Origin: Thinopyrum elongatum
Taxonomy: Eukaryota; Streptophyta; Magnoliopsida; Poales; Poaceae
Direction: 5' to 3'
Assembly: GCA_011799875.1 (NCBI GenBank)
Contig: CM022298.1
Location: 259,277,757-259,341,756 of the forward strand
DNA length: 64,000 nt
Shown here: piece by piece, positions 21,291 through 32,319 of the stretch
Numbering within the stretch: the stretch's first letter is position 1
How the letters are laid out: each line of letters starts with the position of its first letter
Position numbers and translations under genes: made by a program
Notes under the pieces: generated by a model
The model's database searches: none
What the model was told of the DNA's origin: nothing
The model's input: the letters and a program-made list of their open reading frames with translations, nothing else

Positions 21291-22004
21291 TTACTGCTCG
21301 TGGAACGAGCTGATCTCATCGTCTTTGGCTATCGGCGCGAACCAGCTGTAGCTGCCGACGTGTGTCTCAGCACCATGAATTTCCTCGGCCTCTAGCTAGC
21401 TCTGCACGAATGCGAGCACCGCCTAGTTCACGTCCACGACGTTTGGTTCCGCCTGTAGGAGGGCCTCGATGGTAGCGACATCCGCGTGCTCTGCATCAAG
21501 TTGAGCCTCCGCCGCCCGGCTCAAGTCCAGGACATCCAGTTCCGCCTGCAGGAGGGCCTCGATGGTAGCGCCATCCGCGCGCTCCGTGTCAAGTTGAGCC
21601 TCCATCGCCCGGTTCACATCCATGACATCCGATTCCGCCTGCAGGAGGGCCTTGATGGCAGTGGCATCTGCGCGCTCCACGTCGAGTTGAGCCTCCGCCT
21701 CCCGGTGCTCCTTTAGGATCGCCAGGTTGAACCACTAGTCCGCCTGCACCATGGGGGACCCGGACGACGGCACGAAGTCGACGTCCATCGTCTCATACGG
21801 ATCGGGGGCCTTCTGCGCTGTGACCTCCGCCATGAACACTGGATCGGCTTCCTCCTCCTCATAGCTTGGCTCCAGAGAACTCAGGGATTGGCCCGCCGCA
21901 AAGCGATCTTGGGAACAAAGGTCTGTGGCGCCGACCGCTGCCATGATTTCTGCGCGGTGCTCCAGCGTCAGCATCTTGTAGTACGTGATCTTGCAGCGCA
22001 CCAT
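21291..22004 (-). pseudogene. Hypothetical protein with three 41-codon repeats, three stops
   Basis: From the ATG at 22004 (MVRCKITYYKMLTLEHRAE) to a TAA at 21291 the reading frame never shifts but has TAG stops at 21735, 21423 and near 21400. The N-terminal third carries an acidic block (SYEEEEADPVF). The middle has three tandem copies of a unit of about 41 codons with the core EAQLD-ER/EHAD---I-ALLQAE-DV-D. The end is GSYSWFAPIAKDDEISSF. The repeats are Leu/Ala/Glu-rich and probably helical. I do not recognise a named family. A frame this well kept suggests a gene that died recently, or a gene carried by a transposon. Confidence 0.55.
21425..21700 (-). repeat. Three 123-bp coding tandem repeats
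   Basis: The unit 'gcctgYaggagggcc(t)tcgatggtagcg' followed by 'catcYgcgcgctc' and 'gtcaagttgagcctcc' recurs at about 21450, 21547 and 21640 on the plus strand. It encodes the repeated helical segment of the pseudogene at 21291-22004. The period keeps the reading frame. Confidence 0.75.
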
Positions 22005-22660
22005 GGCTTTCCGGTGAACTAGGGGATGGCTGATGCGGGCTAGGGGATCGAAAGGTGAGGGAATCGGCTGGAGAGGAGGTGTGGTTTTGGGGCAGTGGTG
22101 ACCGGCCGGTAGGTAGCTCGCGTAGGCTGAGCAGCGAAGGTTTTGGTGTGAATAGTGGTTCCGGTGACGACTAGTCAATCGGTTTTGACTGTGCGGAGTT
22201 CGCAAAGCCGGGCGACTGGAGCCTGGAGAGTTGTGGGGTGGGATGGGACCAAAGTTTCGGAGTTTCACGTGGCAGACGACTGGACCTCCCCACCGTTCCT
22301 GTCGACGACGAGGCGGTGACTTCGTAAATCTCAAGATGACTAGCAAGATGCCTGTGCATTGCACGGAACATCAAGATGCATTTTTTTACAAAACACCTGT
22401 TGTGATTGACCCATGCAGGAGTAATCCCATGTGTAAAAACTAATGATATCTCGAGAATTTCATCAAAAAAATGGTATCTCGAGAATTTCATCGAAAAATG
22501 ATATCTCGAGAAAGATGAGAGATAAGGTGAGGAGGAGTGGGGTGCGGTGGTGATTGGTGGTCGGCCTTAGCGGAGGCATGGGGATGGACGACGCCGGCAG
22601 TGGCCACCATGACAGATTGTTCCAGAGGCTTCCTTTTTTAATTACTCAACAATGAAATTA
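22005..22660. other. 5' flank of the pseudogene with a 30-bp direct repeat
   Basis: The part near 22270 and beyond is non-coding. Near 22440-22515, 'atatctcgagaatttcatc' is repeated (about 22446 and 22476), with a third partial copy at about 22501. 'tagcaagatgcctgtgcattgcacgg' (near 22340) resembles a common grass repeat end, so a degraded transposon boundary may lie here. No supported gene. Confidence 0.35.
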
Positions 22661-22819
22661 TGGGAGATAAGGATAAACGAAAGAGGTGCGGGTATCCTTT
22701 TGCAAAATTGCCATAGTTTGCTTTCTATCCGTCAGATATAGATCGGACGGTCTATATTGCAAGATGACCGGCACACCATCATCACCGAGAGTAGAGAAAA
22801 GAGTAGAGATAGAGATATG

Positions 22820-22935
22820 ACGGCTCAGTCTCTCGAAGGTGCTCATAGGGGTAGGGTGTGCGTGTGTGCGTTCATAGGGGTGAGTGTATGCGCGCATGTA
22901 TGAGCGCTTGCGTCTGTACTGTGTTCAAAAAAAGG
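22820..22935 (+). mobile_element. LINE 3' tail, truncated
   Basis: 'gtgcgttcataggggtgagtgtatgcgcgcatgtatgagcgcttgcgtctgtactgtgttcaaaaaaa' (22863-22935, broken here only for description) is the characteristic 3' end of a common Triticeae LINE, finishing in a short A run. The coding part is absent, as usual for 5'-truncated LINE copies. The upstream boundary is not clear. Confidence 0.6.
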
Positions 22936-23139
22936 AGTACTCGAAGTATGCAAGTTCATAAGGAACGGACGATGTACATCAGTCTTGTCGCGTTCGCGTT
23001 GCACCCCGGCACGATGGACCCTGCACGTCGCTCACCGAATGGAACATGCTTTGTCTTGTGTTTTCGCTCACTTGTGGGACCGTAGTTGAGAGCAAACCGA
23101 CGTCCCTCCCCCTCCCCCGCCCGCGTCATTTACTACTAG

Positions 23140-23275
23140 AAGAGAGAGAGGTTAGCCGAGTGTTACTAGTAGTATACTACTAGTACTAAGTATACTACTA
23201 GTACTAGGAGCACTGCATACTCTACTGCAGATGTTGTCAGTACTCCACTAGTACTACTACTACTATTGGATAGGG
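23140..23275. repeat. CTAGTA-rich low-complexity, self-complementary stretch
   Basis: Repeated 'actagtagtatactactagtact' type motifs alternate on both strands and end in 'tactactactactatt'. It can fold back on itself. No coding content. Confidence 0.6.
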
Positions 23276-23429
23276 AGCTTAAAAAAAGTTACTACTGACT
23301 GGCTATACGTGGCGAAATCCTATTAGGAAGAGCATGCGCAAGAACAAGCATTCACGTGTTTGAATACAAATTGGAAACCATTTCTGTTTGAATACAAATC
23401 TAGGAGACGTATGAATCTAACAATATTGA

Positions 23430-23542
23430 TTGGGCGTTGTTGAATGTTGATACTCTTTTCTATAAGTTTGATCAAAGTAGAGATACTTTGACTACACACA
23501 AAACTTATATGTAAACTAAAAAGGATCGAAGGGAGTATATTG
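23430..23542. mobile_element. Stowaway/Mariner-like MITE, one half
   Basis: 'gttgatactcttttctataagtttgatcaaag' followed by 'ggatcgaagggagtat' is the right half of a common wheat Mariner MITE type (normally ...GGACGGAGGGAGTA). The left terminus is missing or too diverged to see. Confidence 0.5.
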
Positions 23543-23657
23543 TACATTCAAAAGCGAAATGAACATTGAATACCCATTATATATGATTTGCTGATGCTAT
23601 GATCACCGGTTCAAAATTTTGAATCCGCCTTAGGTATCACACATGCACCCACTCGTT

Positions 23658-23720
23658 CAGTCTCTCTCTCCCTCCCTCCCTCTATCTCTCTCTCTCTCTC
23701 GCACACACACATACCACCTC
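23658..23720. repeat. CT/CA microsatellite
   Basis: A run of 'tctctctccctccctccctctatctctctctctctctcg' is followed by 'cacacacacat'. It is a simple sequence repeat with no coding role seen. Confidence 0.8.
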
Positions 23721-25359
23721 TCTTCCTCTTTCTGCATGTCAAACCAAATTGATCTCTCGAAGTATCGGTATTGTATCTCGCTCATCTTCAGGTCGCTCTT
23801 TGACACACGCCTAGGTCACTCTACCCTGCATTAATTGTAACCAAGCCTTTCATCTATCTTTTTTTAAGCATACATTCATCTTTCTCTCGGCCCCTCTCTA
23901 GATCGGTCGATCGGTCGATCTCCGTACCCACCCTAGTCCTCTTTCAATCGATCTAGCTAGATGGTACACGACCGACGCGCACACACAGAACCCCCCCCCC
24001 CCCCGCCCTTCTGTCCACCCCACACGGTCATTTCTATCATAGAAACACACAAACCTTTATCACCTTGTAGGACATGCACTCGATCTCTAAACATCTATTG
24101 ATCTCGTCAAGATGTGTAGAGGCATGAACTGAATGGGATGTCAAAACTAAGATGGGAAGCGGCATGTACTAGAGGCAACACGAAACTTTAAACGAACCAT
24201 TTGTCTGTATGCATATCGTACAAATTACAACATTGGAAATACAAGCATGGTCTAGGCCCACATGCGAATGACACTCGGCGGAATGTTCAAATGAGGCATG
24301 CGGGAGGATGGACTTGACTGGAGGGCGGCATGATCGATGGAGAAGAGGGTTCGAGAGGAATGAGAAATGAGCAACGCCGCATGATTATACTTGGACGGAT
24401 CAAATAAACATTAAGTTGTCTCATTTTCACTCCCGTCTTGGTCACGGAGTAAGATACGCAGGGACTAGTATAGTTACTACTGCCGGAACATGGTAAGTTG
24501 GACCTCTAAATACGGGCATAGACCGGGCACACCTCAATTATTCCTTAAAATAGTCAGACACCTAAATTAGCACACCATCTGTCTACTTAATCAAGTGTTA
24601 TGCTTCACGAGTTGAAAAGGAAAAGGGTGGTACTGTATCCAAAACCACCACACTTGGGGCTAGGGTAACAACTTGGTACTGTACCACATTTGAACCAGAG
24701 CACAAAAACCACCAGTTCTGCGCCTATGCATAACACGGAGCACTGACGCTCGAATTTGGCCGGGAAAACAGGGAAACCAACATGTGGGGCACACCTGTCA
24801 GCATGACGTGGCACAGACTAGTCCAATGGAGGAGCTGGCCCATGATCTCCTCGCCGTCGGCAATCATTCATGTGGGTCATGGGGGCTAGCAACGTGGCAC
24901 AGCTCCCGCACCGCCTCTGGACATGGCGATCGCGGTGAGCGACACGCTCATCGTCGCTGGACACGCTCGGCTTTAGGGTGCCGAGGGTGGCGCTACCATT
25001 GTGGCACGACTAGCAGATCAACACCCGGCTCGTCGAGGATGCATGGGGTGCCGAAGTGCGTGCGCACCACGATGCGTCTGCGGAGTGTTCTAGCGCGGCC
25101 AACTGCAGGACTTGAGACCATGTCGGGTCATGTTTCAATGACATGTGGGATCACATGTGAGCAAAGGGCGTCTCCAACATTGCCACGCCCGCAGCTGCCT
25201 ACCCTAGCACACAAAGAACCCTCGTCCCTCGCGCCGCCGTGCTCGTGCATTCCCAGCCGGCGCCAGTTGCCCGCATTCATGCCGTCCGTCCATCATTAAG
25301 CAGGATCGCTGTCTGAGGAACCAACTCCGGTGACTTATTGATGCACCCGGACACTTGGC

Positions 25360-25446
25360 CTCACCGGAATGCACTACTTAAAGAGGCAACGCCCAGCTAA
25401 ATCCACACCATAGCACATCCTCCTACCTAGCACCACATCCACCATG
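25360..25446 (+). promoter_or_regulatory. Promoter and 5'-UTR-like segment ending at a retrotransposon
   Basis: 'actacttaaagaggc' (a TATA-like position near 25375) is followed after about 70 bases of CA-rich, G-poor sequence by 'ccaccATGactgcg' (ATG at 25444). This is how compact plant gene promoters often look. The frame then runs into the antisense of element C and stops after 45 codons, so the gene body is missing. It may also be coincidence. Confidence 0.3.
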
Positions 25447-25482
25447 ACTGCGAGTAGGAACACTCTGCGGGAGAGCTTGTCT

Positions 25483-26343
25483 TCAAGGATGAAGCTCGAG
25501 ATTCTTGCCGGTGGCTCCAGGGAGCTCTGCCGGAAAGTACTGCCCAGAATTCAACTTCCTTCTCTTTTCTTGCCTCATTGACGGTGCCACAGATGGTTGA
25601 GTTAAATGGAGCACAAAAGTTCCTGGTTCCACAGCCAACTTGAGGGCAGCGCGCTTTGACAAGTCATCAGCAATACTGTTTTCGGCATGAGGAATGTGCT
25701 TCATTTGCAGACCATCAACGCGCTCTTCCATTTTTCTCACCTCATCCACATAAGCTTGCATCAATGGACTCTGGTAATTCTTGTTAACTTGCCTGACAAC
25801 AAGCTGCGAATCGCCTCTGATGATGAGCTTCTTGAGACCAAGGTCTGCCGCGATCCTGAGACCGGCAAGCAGCCCTTCGTACTACGCAGTGTTGTTTGTC
25901 GAACTCTCCCGGGGGAAGTGCATTTGGATTACATACTTGAGGTGCTCTCCGGTGGGTGTGACAAGCAGCACGCCAGCACCGGCACCTTGCAGCGGAAAAG
26001 CCCCGTCAAAGTACATAACCCATTCTCGATCAGTTTCCCTGCTGGGGAGAGTCGTTTCTTGAATCTCTTCGTCTGGCGTTGGGGTCCATTCCGCAATGAA
26101 CTCTGCCAAGGCTCTGCTCTGAATTGTTGAAGTACATTCAAACTTGAGATCAAAGCTTGACATTTCCAATGCCCACTCCACGATTCTGCCGGTTGTCTCT
26201 GGATTTCGCAAAATCCGCTGCAACGGGAAGCGAGTGACGACGGTAATTTCATGTGCTTCAAAATAATGGCGCAGCTTCCTCGAGGCCATAAGAAGGATGA
26301 AGAGCAACTTATGCACACTAGAGTATCTTGATCCAGCTCCTTA
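25483..26343 (-). pseudogene. Element C RNase H region
   Basis: It is in the same frame as the upstream RT. The first part, RKLRHYFEAHEITVVT and FDLKFE, is the RT-connection region typical of this lineage. It is followed by an RNase H domain starting WVMYFDGAFPLQGAGAGVLL, with GDSQLVVRQVN and HIPHAENSIADDLSK near the end. Such a second, archaeal-type RNase H is known in Tat-like elements. Stops lie at 26341 (TAA) and 25882 (TAG), and the frame ends at a TGA at 25483. The enzyme would remove the RNA strand after reverse transcription. Confidence 0.75.
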
Positions 26344-27585
26344 CAAAAGGGAGCTAACAAAATAAACTGGGCGCTGCACCATCTTTTTCTTTTGCACTGG
26401 TTCTTCTGACTGCGTAGATCCTGTCTTGCCGGGACCAGTCCTTGCCGGGGATGATCCTGGCATGTTACTTGGCGGTCCTGCCACTGGTGTTGCCTCCTCA
26501 TCACCTTCTCTCTGCGCCATTAGCGCAGCACTAACCACTTGATTTGTCACTGCCAGGTACAGCAGCAACGGCTCTTGTGGTCTAGGCGCGACTAGCGTTG
26601 GCGGAGAAGAGAGGTATCTCTTCAAATCTTGCAGCGCAGCCTCCGCTTCCGGAGTCCATTTCATTGGACCTGCCTTCTTCAAAATTTTGAAAAAGGGCAG
26701 GGTGCGCTCAGCAGATTTGGAGATAAACCTGCTTAGGGCAGCAACGCAGCCGGCAAGACGACGTACATCCTTGACGCGTCTTGGCGCCTCAATCTGCTCA
26801 ATAGCTTTGATTTTGTCAGGGTTTGCCTCGATCCCTCGCTGAGACACAAAGAACCCAAGAAGCTTGCCGGATGGAACGGCAAACACACACTTCTCGGGAT
26901 TGAGCTTCAGATTGATCTTGCGCAGATTTGCAAATGTTTCTTCCAAATCTTGTATGAGTGTTGCTTTGTCCTTGGTTTTGACCACTATTTCATCCATGTA
27001 TGCTTCCATGTTTCTATGCAGCTGAGGCTCAAAACCAATCTGGACCACTCTCGCGAAAGTAGAACCAGCACTTTTCAACCCGAAAGGCATTGGTATAAAA
27101 CAATACGTACCACATGGGGTGATAAATGCGGTCTTTTCTTCATCTTCTTTTGCCATGAAGATCTGATGATACCCTGAGTAGGAATCAAGGAACGACAGTA
27201 GATCACAACCAGCAGTGGAGTCCACAATCTGGTCGATGCGCGGCAAGGGGAAAGGATCTTTTGGATAGGCTTTATTGATATCTGTATAATCAATACATAG
27301 CCTCCATTTTCTGTTCGCCTTGCGCACTACAACTGGATTGGCTAGCCACATTGGGTGAAGCACCCCTCTGACCAGACCTGCCGCTTCTAACTTCCTGATT
27401 TCTTTAGCAATAAATTCTTGCCACTCCAAGGCTTGCTTTCTCACCCTCTGCTTGACGGGCCACGTGTGAGGACAGACAACAAGGTGGTGCTCAATCACCT
27501 CCCTGGGAACACCGGGGATGTCAGATGGTTTCCATGCAATCACATCGACATTCGCCTGCAGGAAGGCAATGAGCGCGCTTTCCTA
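26341..27585 (-). pseudogene. Element C reverse transcriptase, active site altered
   Basis: The 400-codon open stretch holds the RT core: WKPSDIPGVPREVIEHHL, VRKANRKWRLCIDYTDINKA, FPLPRIDQIVDSTAG, DSYSGYHQIFM, TPCGTYCFIPMPFGLKSAGSTF, and a polymerase motif AYMDEIVVK. The family motif is Y-x-D-D, so the second Asp is Glu here. The later FVSQRGIEANPDKIKAIE block and the thumb/connection follow. A TAG stop at 27583 separates it from the protease frame. With the changed motif the enzyme was probably inactive even apart from the stops. Confidence 0.85.
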
Positions 27586-28407
27586 TTTGTCATCAAGGGT
27601 GGAACTTATGGTGAAAGTTCCTCCCGTTCCATCCTCTTTGACGGGCACTTTCTTGGTCTCTGGCGGAGCAGCCTTGGATTTCTTGTTCTTGCCGGTGGAA
27701 CTTCCTGGTACATCCTCAACGGAAGCGCAGCACTCCGAAGAGGTGCGCTTGTCGGAGTTCACGCCAAGGTTCCTGCCGGTCTTCTTCTTTCCCCCGGGAG
27801 TTCCAACGGCAGGAGCAGATGCCTTGATGGCAGGTGCTGCGACTGCTTCCCGGTAGAGTTGGTCGGCGCAGATGAGCGCATCCTTTTTGTCAGAGTGAAC
27901 AGTGATGACGCTCAACGGCCCGGGCATTTTCAGCACATTATATGCATAGTGTGATGCCGCCATGAACTTGGCCAACGCTGGGCGACTAAGGATCCCGTTA
28001 TATGACATGGGGATCTTGGCGACATCGAACACCACCTTCTCCGTCCTGTAGTTGAGCTCGCTACCAAACGTTACCGGTAGCGTTATCTTGCCTTTTGGCT
28101 AAGTCCTCCATGGATTGATCCCTTGAAACGTGCCCATTTCCTCGAGATCTTCATCAGGAATTTGCAGCTTCTTGAGCACGTCTAGTGAGATTAGGTTCAG
28201 TCCAGCCCCACCGTCAACTAGCATTTTTGTCACCTTGAGGTTGCGGATTGTCGGTGAAACCAACAACGGCAAGCACCCGACCGCAGTTGTGCGATCAGGG
28301 TGATCCTCGGCGTAAAAAATGATAGGCGTGTTGGACCACTTCAGAGGTTTACGTGCACCAAATGACGGCTCCGTTGCATTAACATCACGCACCCACTGTT
28401 TAAGTCA
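27583..28407 (-). pseudogene. Element C protease
   Basis: This stretch has the retropepsin motif LVDGGAGLNLIS (active-site D-G-G in this lineage) near 28200, followed by PMSYNGILSRPALAKFMAAS and HYAYNVLKMPG, landmarks shared with element B. Stops at 28405 (TGA), 28099 (TAG) and 27583 (TAG) lie in the same frame as gag and RT. A Lys-rich linker (KKTGRN, KNKKSKAA) leads to RT. It would cleave the Gag-Pol polyprotein. Confidence 0.8.
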
Positions 28408-28551
28408 ATGGTGGGAAGAATGCAATGAGGCACCTCCATCAATACACATGGCCTTTGTAGCTTTCTGAAATTCGTGCTCACTGGATTCATCATCTTCTTC
28501 ATCATCATCATCATCCTCTTCCTTGTCATGGCCTCGAGCAGGCCTCTCCTT

Positions 28552-30483
28552 CTATTGCTTGGCCTTGCCGCGGCGGCCCCCGCGGACACCACGCTTCTTG
28601 CCGGACCCCTCAGCACTATCCTGGGCCTTCTCCTTGTCTTGCCTCTCGTATTCAGCTCTCTGCTTCTCGACAAGTTGTTCAACTTGCCGGCAATTTTGGA
28701 GATCATGGCCCTTGGTGCGATGGATCTTGCAATACTGCTTGCCGGAGCCTTCCTGCTTGTCGGCAGCCGCCAAGGCCTGACAGGAGGCGCACCCGGCAAC
28801 TTCCTTGCCGGGGTCGCCAACTTTGGCTTTCTTGGCGGTGCCAAGGTTGCCGGATCCCTCAAAAGCAAGCAGGACCTTGCCTTTACGCTTCTTGTTTCGC
28901 CGCCGGCCCTTCTTTGTCGGGGCGGCAGCATCCTCGCCTTCAAAGTCGCCCCCTGTGCCAACATCCTCGTCGGGGAGTCTCCTTCCCTCTTCAGCTTGAG
29001 CACATTTATCAGCCAGAGCATAAAGCTCGGCGATATCCCTGATCTAGTTCATCGCCATTTCTTCCCGCATCTTGCGGTTACACACGTTCTGACGGAACAC
29101 GTTGATAACAGCGGCAGGATGAACATCAGGGATGCTGTATTGCACACGGCTGAATCTTTGGATATACTTGCGCAGAGGCTCACCCTCCTTCTGGGGGATG
29201 AGATGCAAATCGCTCTCCTGGCCAGGAGTTTGATGGCCTCCAACAAAGGCGCCAACAAACTGATGGCACATATCTGACCAAGAAGAAATGGAATTCTCTG
29301 GCAGATGCATCAACCACGACCTGACGTTGGGTTTGAGCACGAACGGGAAATAGTTGGCAAGTATCTTGTTGTCTCGGCCCCCGGCAGCCTGCACCGCAAT
29401 GGTGTAGATGCTCAGGAACTCTGACGGGTGGGTCTTGTTGTCATATTTCTCCGGGACCTCTGGCTTGAAGGTTAGGGAATTGGGCCACTGGACTCGCCGC
29501 AGCTCACGGGTAAACGCTGGGCAACCTACCTCATAAGGCAAGTCGCCTGCGTACCCTGGCGCAGGCTTGTCAACAGCAGTTCCTGCGCGTTTATCAGATT
29601 GATGGCGCGCTTCCCGTCGTCGCTCGATGGTAGTTTGAGCGTCCTCTTTGCTCCATTCCCGAAGAACTTGACGCTGATCGCGGCGCATCCGCGGATCGGA
29701 CGACACCGTGGAATCATCGTCACGGTCATCGGTCCGCCAGGTCATCAATCGCCGCTGCTGTCGTGGAGGAGAGTGCACCGTGGTCGCACTGGCTCCAGTC
29801 TTCTCTCCATCGGCTCGCGCCGGATCGATGGACCATCGCTGCGAGGGTCCTGCCTGTTGCGGCCCATCCTTGTTGACGAAGCCGATGAGACTCTGGATGG
29901 TAGATCGCCACTCCTCCATCTTCTCCGGAGTAGGAGGGAAATCAAGGAGCAACTACGCACGTGCCAAAGCTTCCGCCGGTGTAGGCGGCGGCGACAGGTG
30001 CGAGGTACGTGAGGTGCTCTGACTCCTAACGATGTTAGAAGGAGCACCGTCACGATCACGCGACCGCGCGCCACTTCCACCAGTAGCTTGGCGTGCATGT
30101 TGGGCCTGCGCACCTTGAGATTGATGTGCAGAAGTCCTTTCATGGGGGCGTCCCGAACCATCAGCGCCATGGCGCTGCTCGTCGCGTGCATCCTGTGAAG
30201 GACGCAACGCTTGCGCCGGCGCGGGAGTCCTAGGAGGCGTCCTCTGATCTTTGGAGTTCGCCGCGCTGCCTGTAGGCAGCACAGCCCCATCTCTGGATCC
30301 AGCGGCGTGCGGGTTGCCGTCGCCACTGCGAACAACGCCGCTCGCCTGGCTTGGATCACCAGAACGCCGTGGATGCTCTAAACCTCTACCTTCTGCATCT
30401 ACGCCGTCGCCCGTACGGGAGGGCACGGGCAAAACGGACGTATATGGTAGCGCCGTTGCGGCACTCTTCTTCTTGGGTGGCAT
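28552..30483 (-). pseudogene. Element C gag
   Basis: It starts at the ATG at 30483 (MPPKKKSAATALPY), 87 bases after the LTR. An Arg/Ser/Pro-rich N-terminal part is followed by the capsid core: CPAFTRELRRVQWPNSLTF, EFLSIYTIAVQAAGG, ILANYFPFVLK and SWLMHLPENSISSW. A zinc-knuckle-like YCKIHRTKGHDLQNC is near 28700, and a basic tail (KKRGVRGGRRGKAK) ends at 28552. TAG stops at 29953, 29044 and 28552 interrupt a frame that is otherwise unshifted. The unshifted frame points to stop mutations after insertion rather than indels. Confidence 0.85.
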
Positions 30484-30550
30484 GGTGATGAAGATGACGA
30501 AGAAACTGAGGCGCCGATCACTGGATCAGGTTCGCACAACCTTCTTTCCC

Positions 30551-30569
30551 CTACCTGGCGCACCAAAGA
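30551..30569 (-). promoter_or_regulatory. Primer-binding region of element C
   Basis: The minus strand reads TCTTTGGTGCGCCAGGTAGGGG directly after the LTR end, matching the junctions in elements A and B apart from one or two bases. Confidence 0.6.
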
Positions 30570-31294
30570 TGTCGGCGTACGACACCTATGGGACCGCGGG
30601 GATCCCTTCTACGATTCGGCAGGGAGAGAGGTATGCACAAAGAGCAGAACCAACGATCGATGCGAGGGGATTTTTACCCAGGTTCGGGCCACTAATCAGC
30701 ATAAAACCCTACTCCTGCCTTGTTTTATTAAGGGTATTCTTGAGCTCAAACTCCAGGAGCGCTAGCAATGAAGAGTACGTTCAAAGAGCCGCTACGCATG
30801 CAGAATGGGCCAGAAGATCCTCCCCCTGTAGCAGTTGCCTTGGGCCTCCTTTTATACGTCCAAAGGGGTCACCACAGTGGCAAAATGTAGATACATTGAG
30901 GTGTAAAGTAGCTACAGGGTTATCATACCTAACCACTGACGGTTTAGGACAAATGCAATTAATGCACCGTGAGGTGTCCGTTTAGGTGTCCTTATTTTCT
31001 TGGGGATGAAAAAATGAGCCATCCCATCAGCACCGCTTAAGCTCTCCTCCATTGGCGCCTTGCCATGCATCCAGAAAAGGACCCAGAATGCCAGGCTGGT
31101 TGCTATGCTGAAGCGGTGGTACAGTGATAGAATCTTGCTGGGCACAAATCTTGCCGGGCTCCGCAAGCCACCCCGGCAAGATCTTACCGGGGCCTAGTCT
31201 TCGGTCTTCAACTCTTATTATCTCCTGATCCTTTGATTTTGGTCTGAGTGTCGCTTTGACAATCTTGAACTAATCTCAAACTATTACCCCGACA
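30570..31294 (-). repeat. Element C 5' LTR (725 bp)
   Basis: On the minus strand it begins TGTCGGGGTAATAG and ends CGTACGCCGACA. It contains 'tgccgggg'-type short repeats near 31150-31190 and a promoter-like 'tataaaagg' (plus strand 'ccttttatacg' near 30850). The segment near 30840-30930 aligns with the LTR of element A. No second LTR of C is in the window. Confidence 0.85.
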
Positions 31295-31375
31295 GACCTT
31301 GCTGCGGGCGTGGCTACAACTGCCCGTGCACAAGTATGGGGTACTAATGGCCCAGTACTTAGTACACCGACATGG

Positions 31376-32319
31376 TGCGATCCTGTGAGGCCTGTCAATT
31401 CCATGCCAAACAGATCCACCAGCCCGCTCAGGGCCTCCAGACGATCCCGCTCTCATGGCCATATACGGTCTAGGGGCTGGATATCCTGGGCTCGTTTCCC
31501 TGAGCCGCCGGGGGCTACCGCTACCTCTAAGTCGCCATCGACAAATTCACCAAGTGGGCGGAGGTGGAGCCCGTGCGCACCATCCCAGCTGGCTCGGCCG
31601 TCAAGTTCATCAAGGGCCTTGTGAGCCGCTTTGGGGTACCCAACTATATCATCACTGATAATGGCTCTCAGTTCACGAGCAACCTCTTCAAAACATATTG
31701 TGCTAACCATGGAACAAAGATATGCTATGCTTCAGTGGCGCACCCACGGAGTAACGGCCAAGCCGAATGCGCCAACGCGGAGGTCTTGAGGGGCCTCAAG
31801 ACAAGGAGCTTCAAGAAGAAGCTCGAGGCCTGCGGCAGGGGTTGGCTCGGTGAGCTTCAGTCTGTGCTATGGTCCATCCGCACCACTGCGACTAAGCCCA
31901 CCAGCGAGACCCCGTTCTTCCTCATCTACGGGGCTGAGGTGATCCTCCCACACGAGGTCAAACATCGCTCCCTGAGGGTCTTGGCGTTTGACGAGGCATG
32001 CCAGGATGCCTCGCGGGGGATAGATCTCGTGCTCGGGGAGGAGGCCCGCCGCCAAGCTTCGCTCCATGCCACGAGGTACCAATAGGCGCTGCGGCGGTAT
32101 CACTGCCGCAGCGTCCACTCCAGGACCCTCGAGGTGTGTGACCTTGTCCTGAGGCAGGTGCTCTCCAGGGAGGGGCTTCACAAGATCTCGCCCATGTGGG
32201 AGGGCCCGTTCAGGATCGCCCATGTCTCCAGACCTGGCGCCGCGCACCTGGAGACACAGGACGGGGTCCCCATCCAGAATGCCTGGAACATCCAGCACCT
32301 CCGAAAGTTCTACCCGTAA
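31376..32319 (+). pseudogene. Element F integrase, broken
   Basis: The zinc-binding end is visible (C--CQFHAKQIHQPAQGLQ), then the catalytic core: GLDILG (first Asp), YIITDNGSQFTS (second Asp) and NGQAECANAEVLRGLK (Glu), so the D-D-E set is present. The C-terminal part reads TPFFLIYGAEVILPHE and then GPFRIAHVSRPGAAHLE and WNIQHLRKFYP, and ends at 32317-32319. Stops interrupt it near 31471, 31499, 31527 and 32083. The intact enzyme inserts the cDNA into the genome. No chromodomain follows, consistent with a non-chromovirus Gypsy lineage. Confidence 0.85.

Larger units (their letters stand above)
22936..25446. other. Unassigned region with simple repeats; possible original host sequence
   Basis: No gene can be supported over about 2.5 kb. 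The region holds a run of CTAGTA-type self-complementary motifs (23140-23275), half of a Stowaway-like element (about 23430-23540), a CT/CA microsatellite (23660-23720), and a poly-C run (about 23985-24004). The block near 24600-24790, with 'aaaaccaccac' in both directions, resembles a dispersed grass repeat of unknown class. It is the least transposon-like part of the window. Confidence 0.4.
25447..31294 (-). mobile_element. Element C: Gypsy LTR retrotransposon, 5' part (minus strand)
   Basis: The order on the minus strand is 5' LTR (30570-31294), primer region (30551-30569), gag, protease, RT and RNase H. Integrase and the 3' LTR are missing; the element breaks off near 25447-25483. The LTR starts TGTCGGGGTAATAG at 31294 and ends GTACGCCGACA at 30570. 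C lies inside element F: the base after its LTR (31295) is F integrase sequence, with flank gacct. Domain order PR-RT-RNaseH identifies it as Gypsy if integrase followed, and its sequence matches Tat-like grass elements. Confidence 0.85.

Noticed and set aside
24784..25299. Plus-strand ORF of 171 codons in the unassigned region
   Set aside because: Composition is patchy, no domain or gene signals are visible, and the opposite strand is partly open too.
28474..29277. Plus-strand ORF of 267 codons with many hydrophobic stretches
   Set aside because: It is exactly antisense to gag of element C. The Leu-rich look comes from reading Lys/Glu/Asp-rich gag codons backwards.
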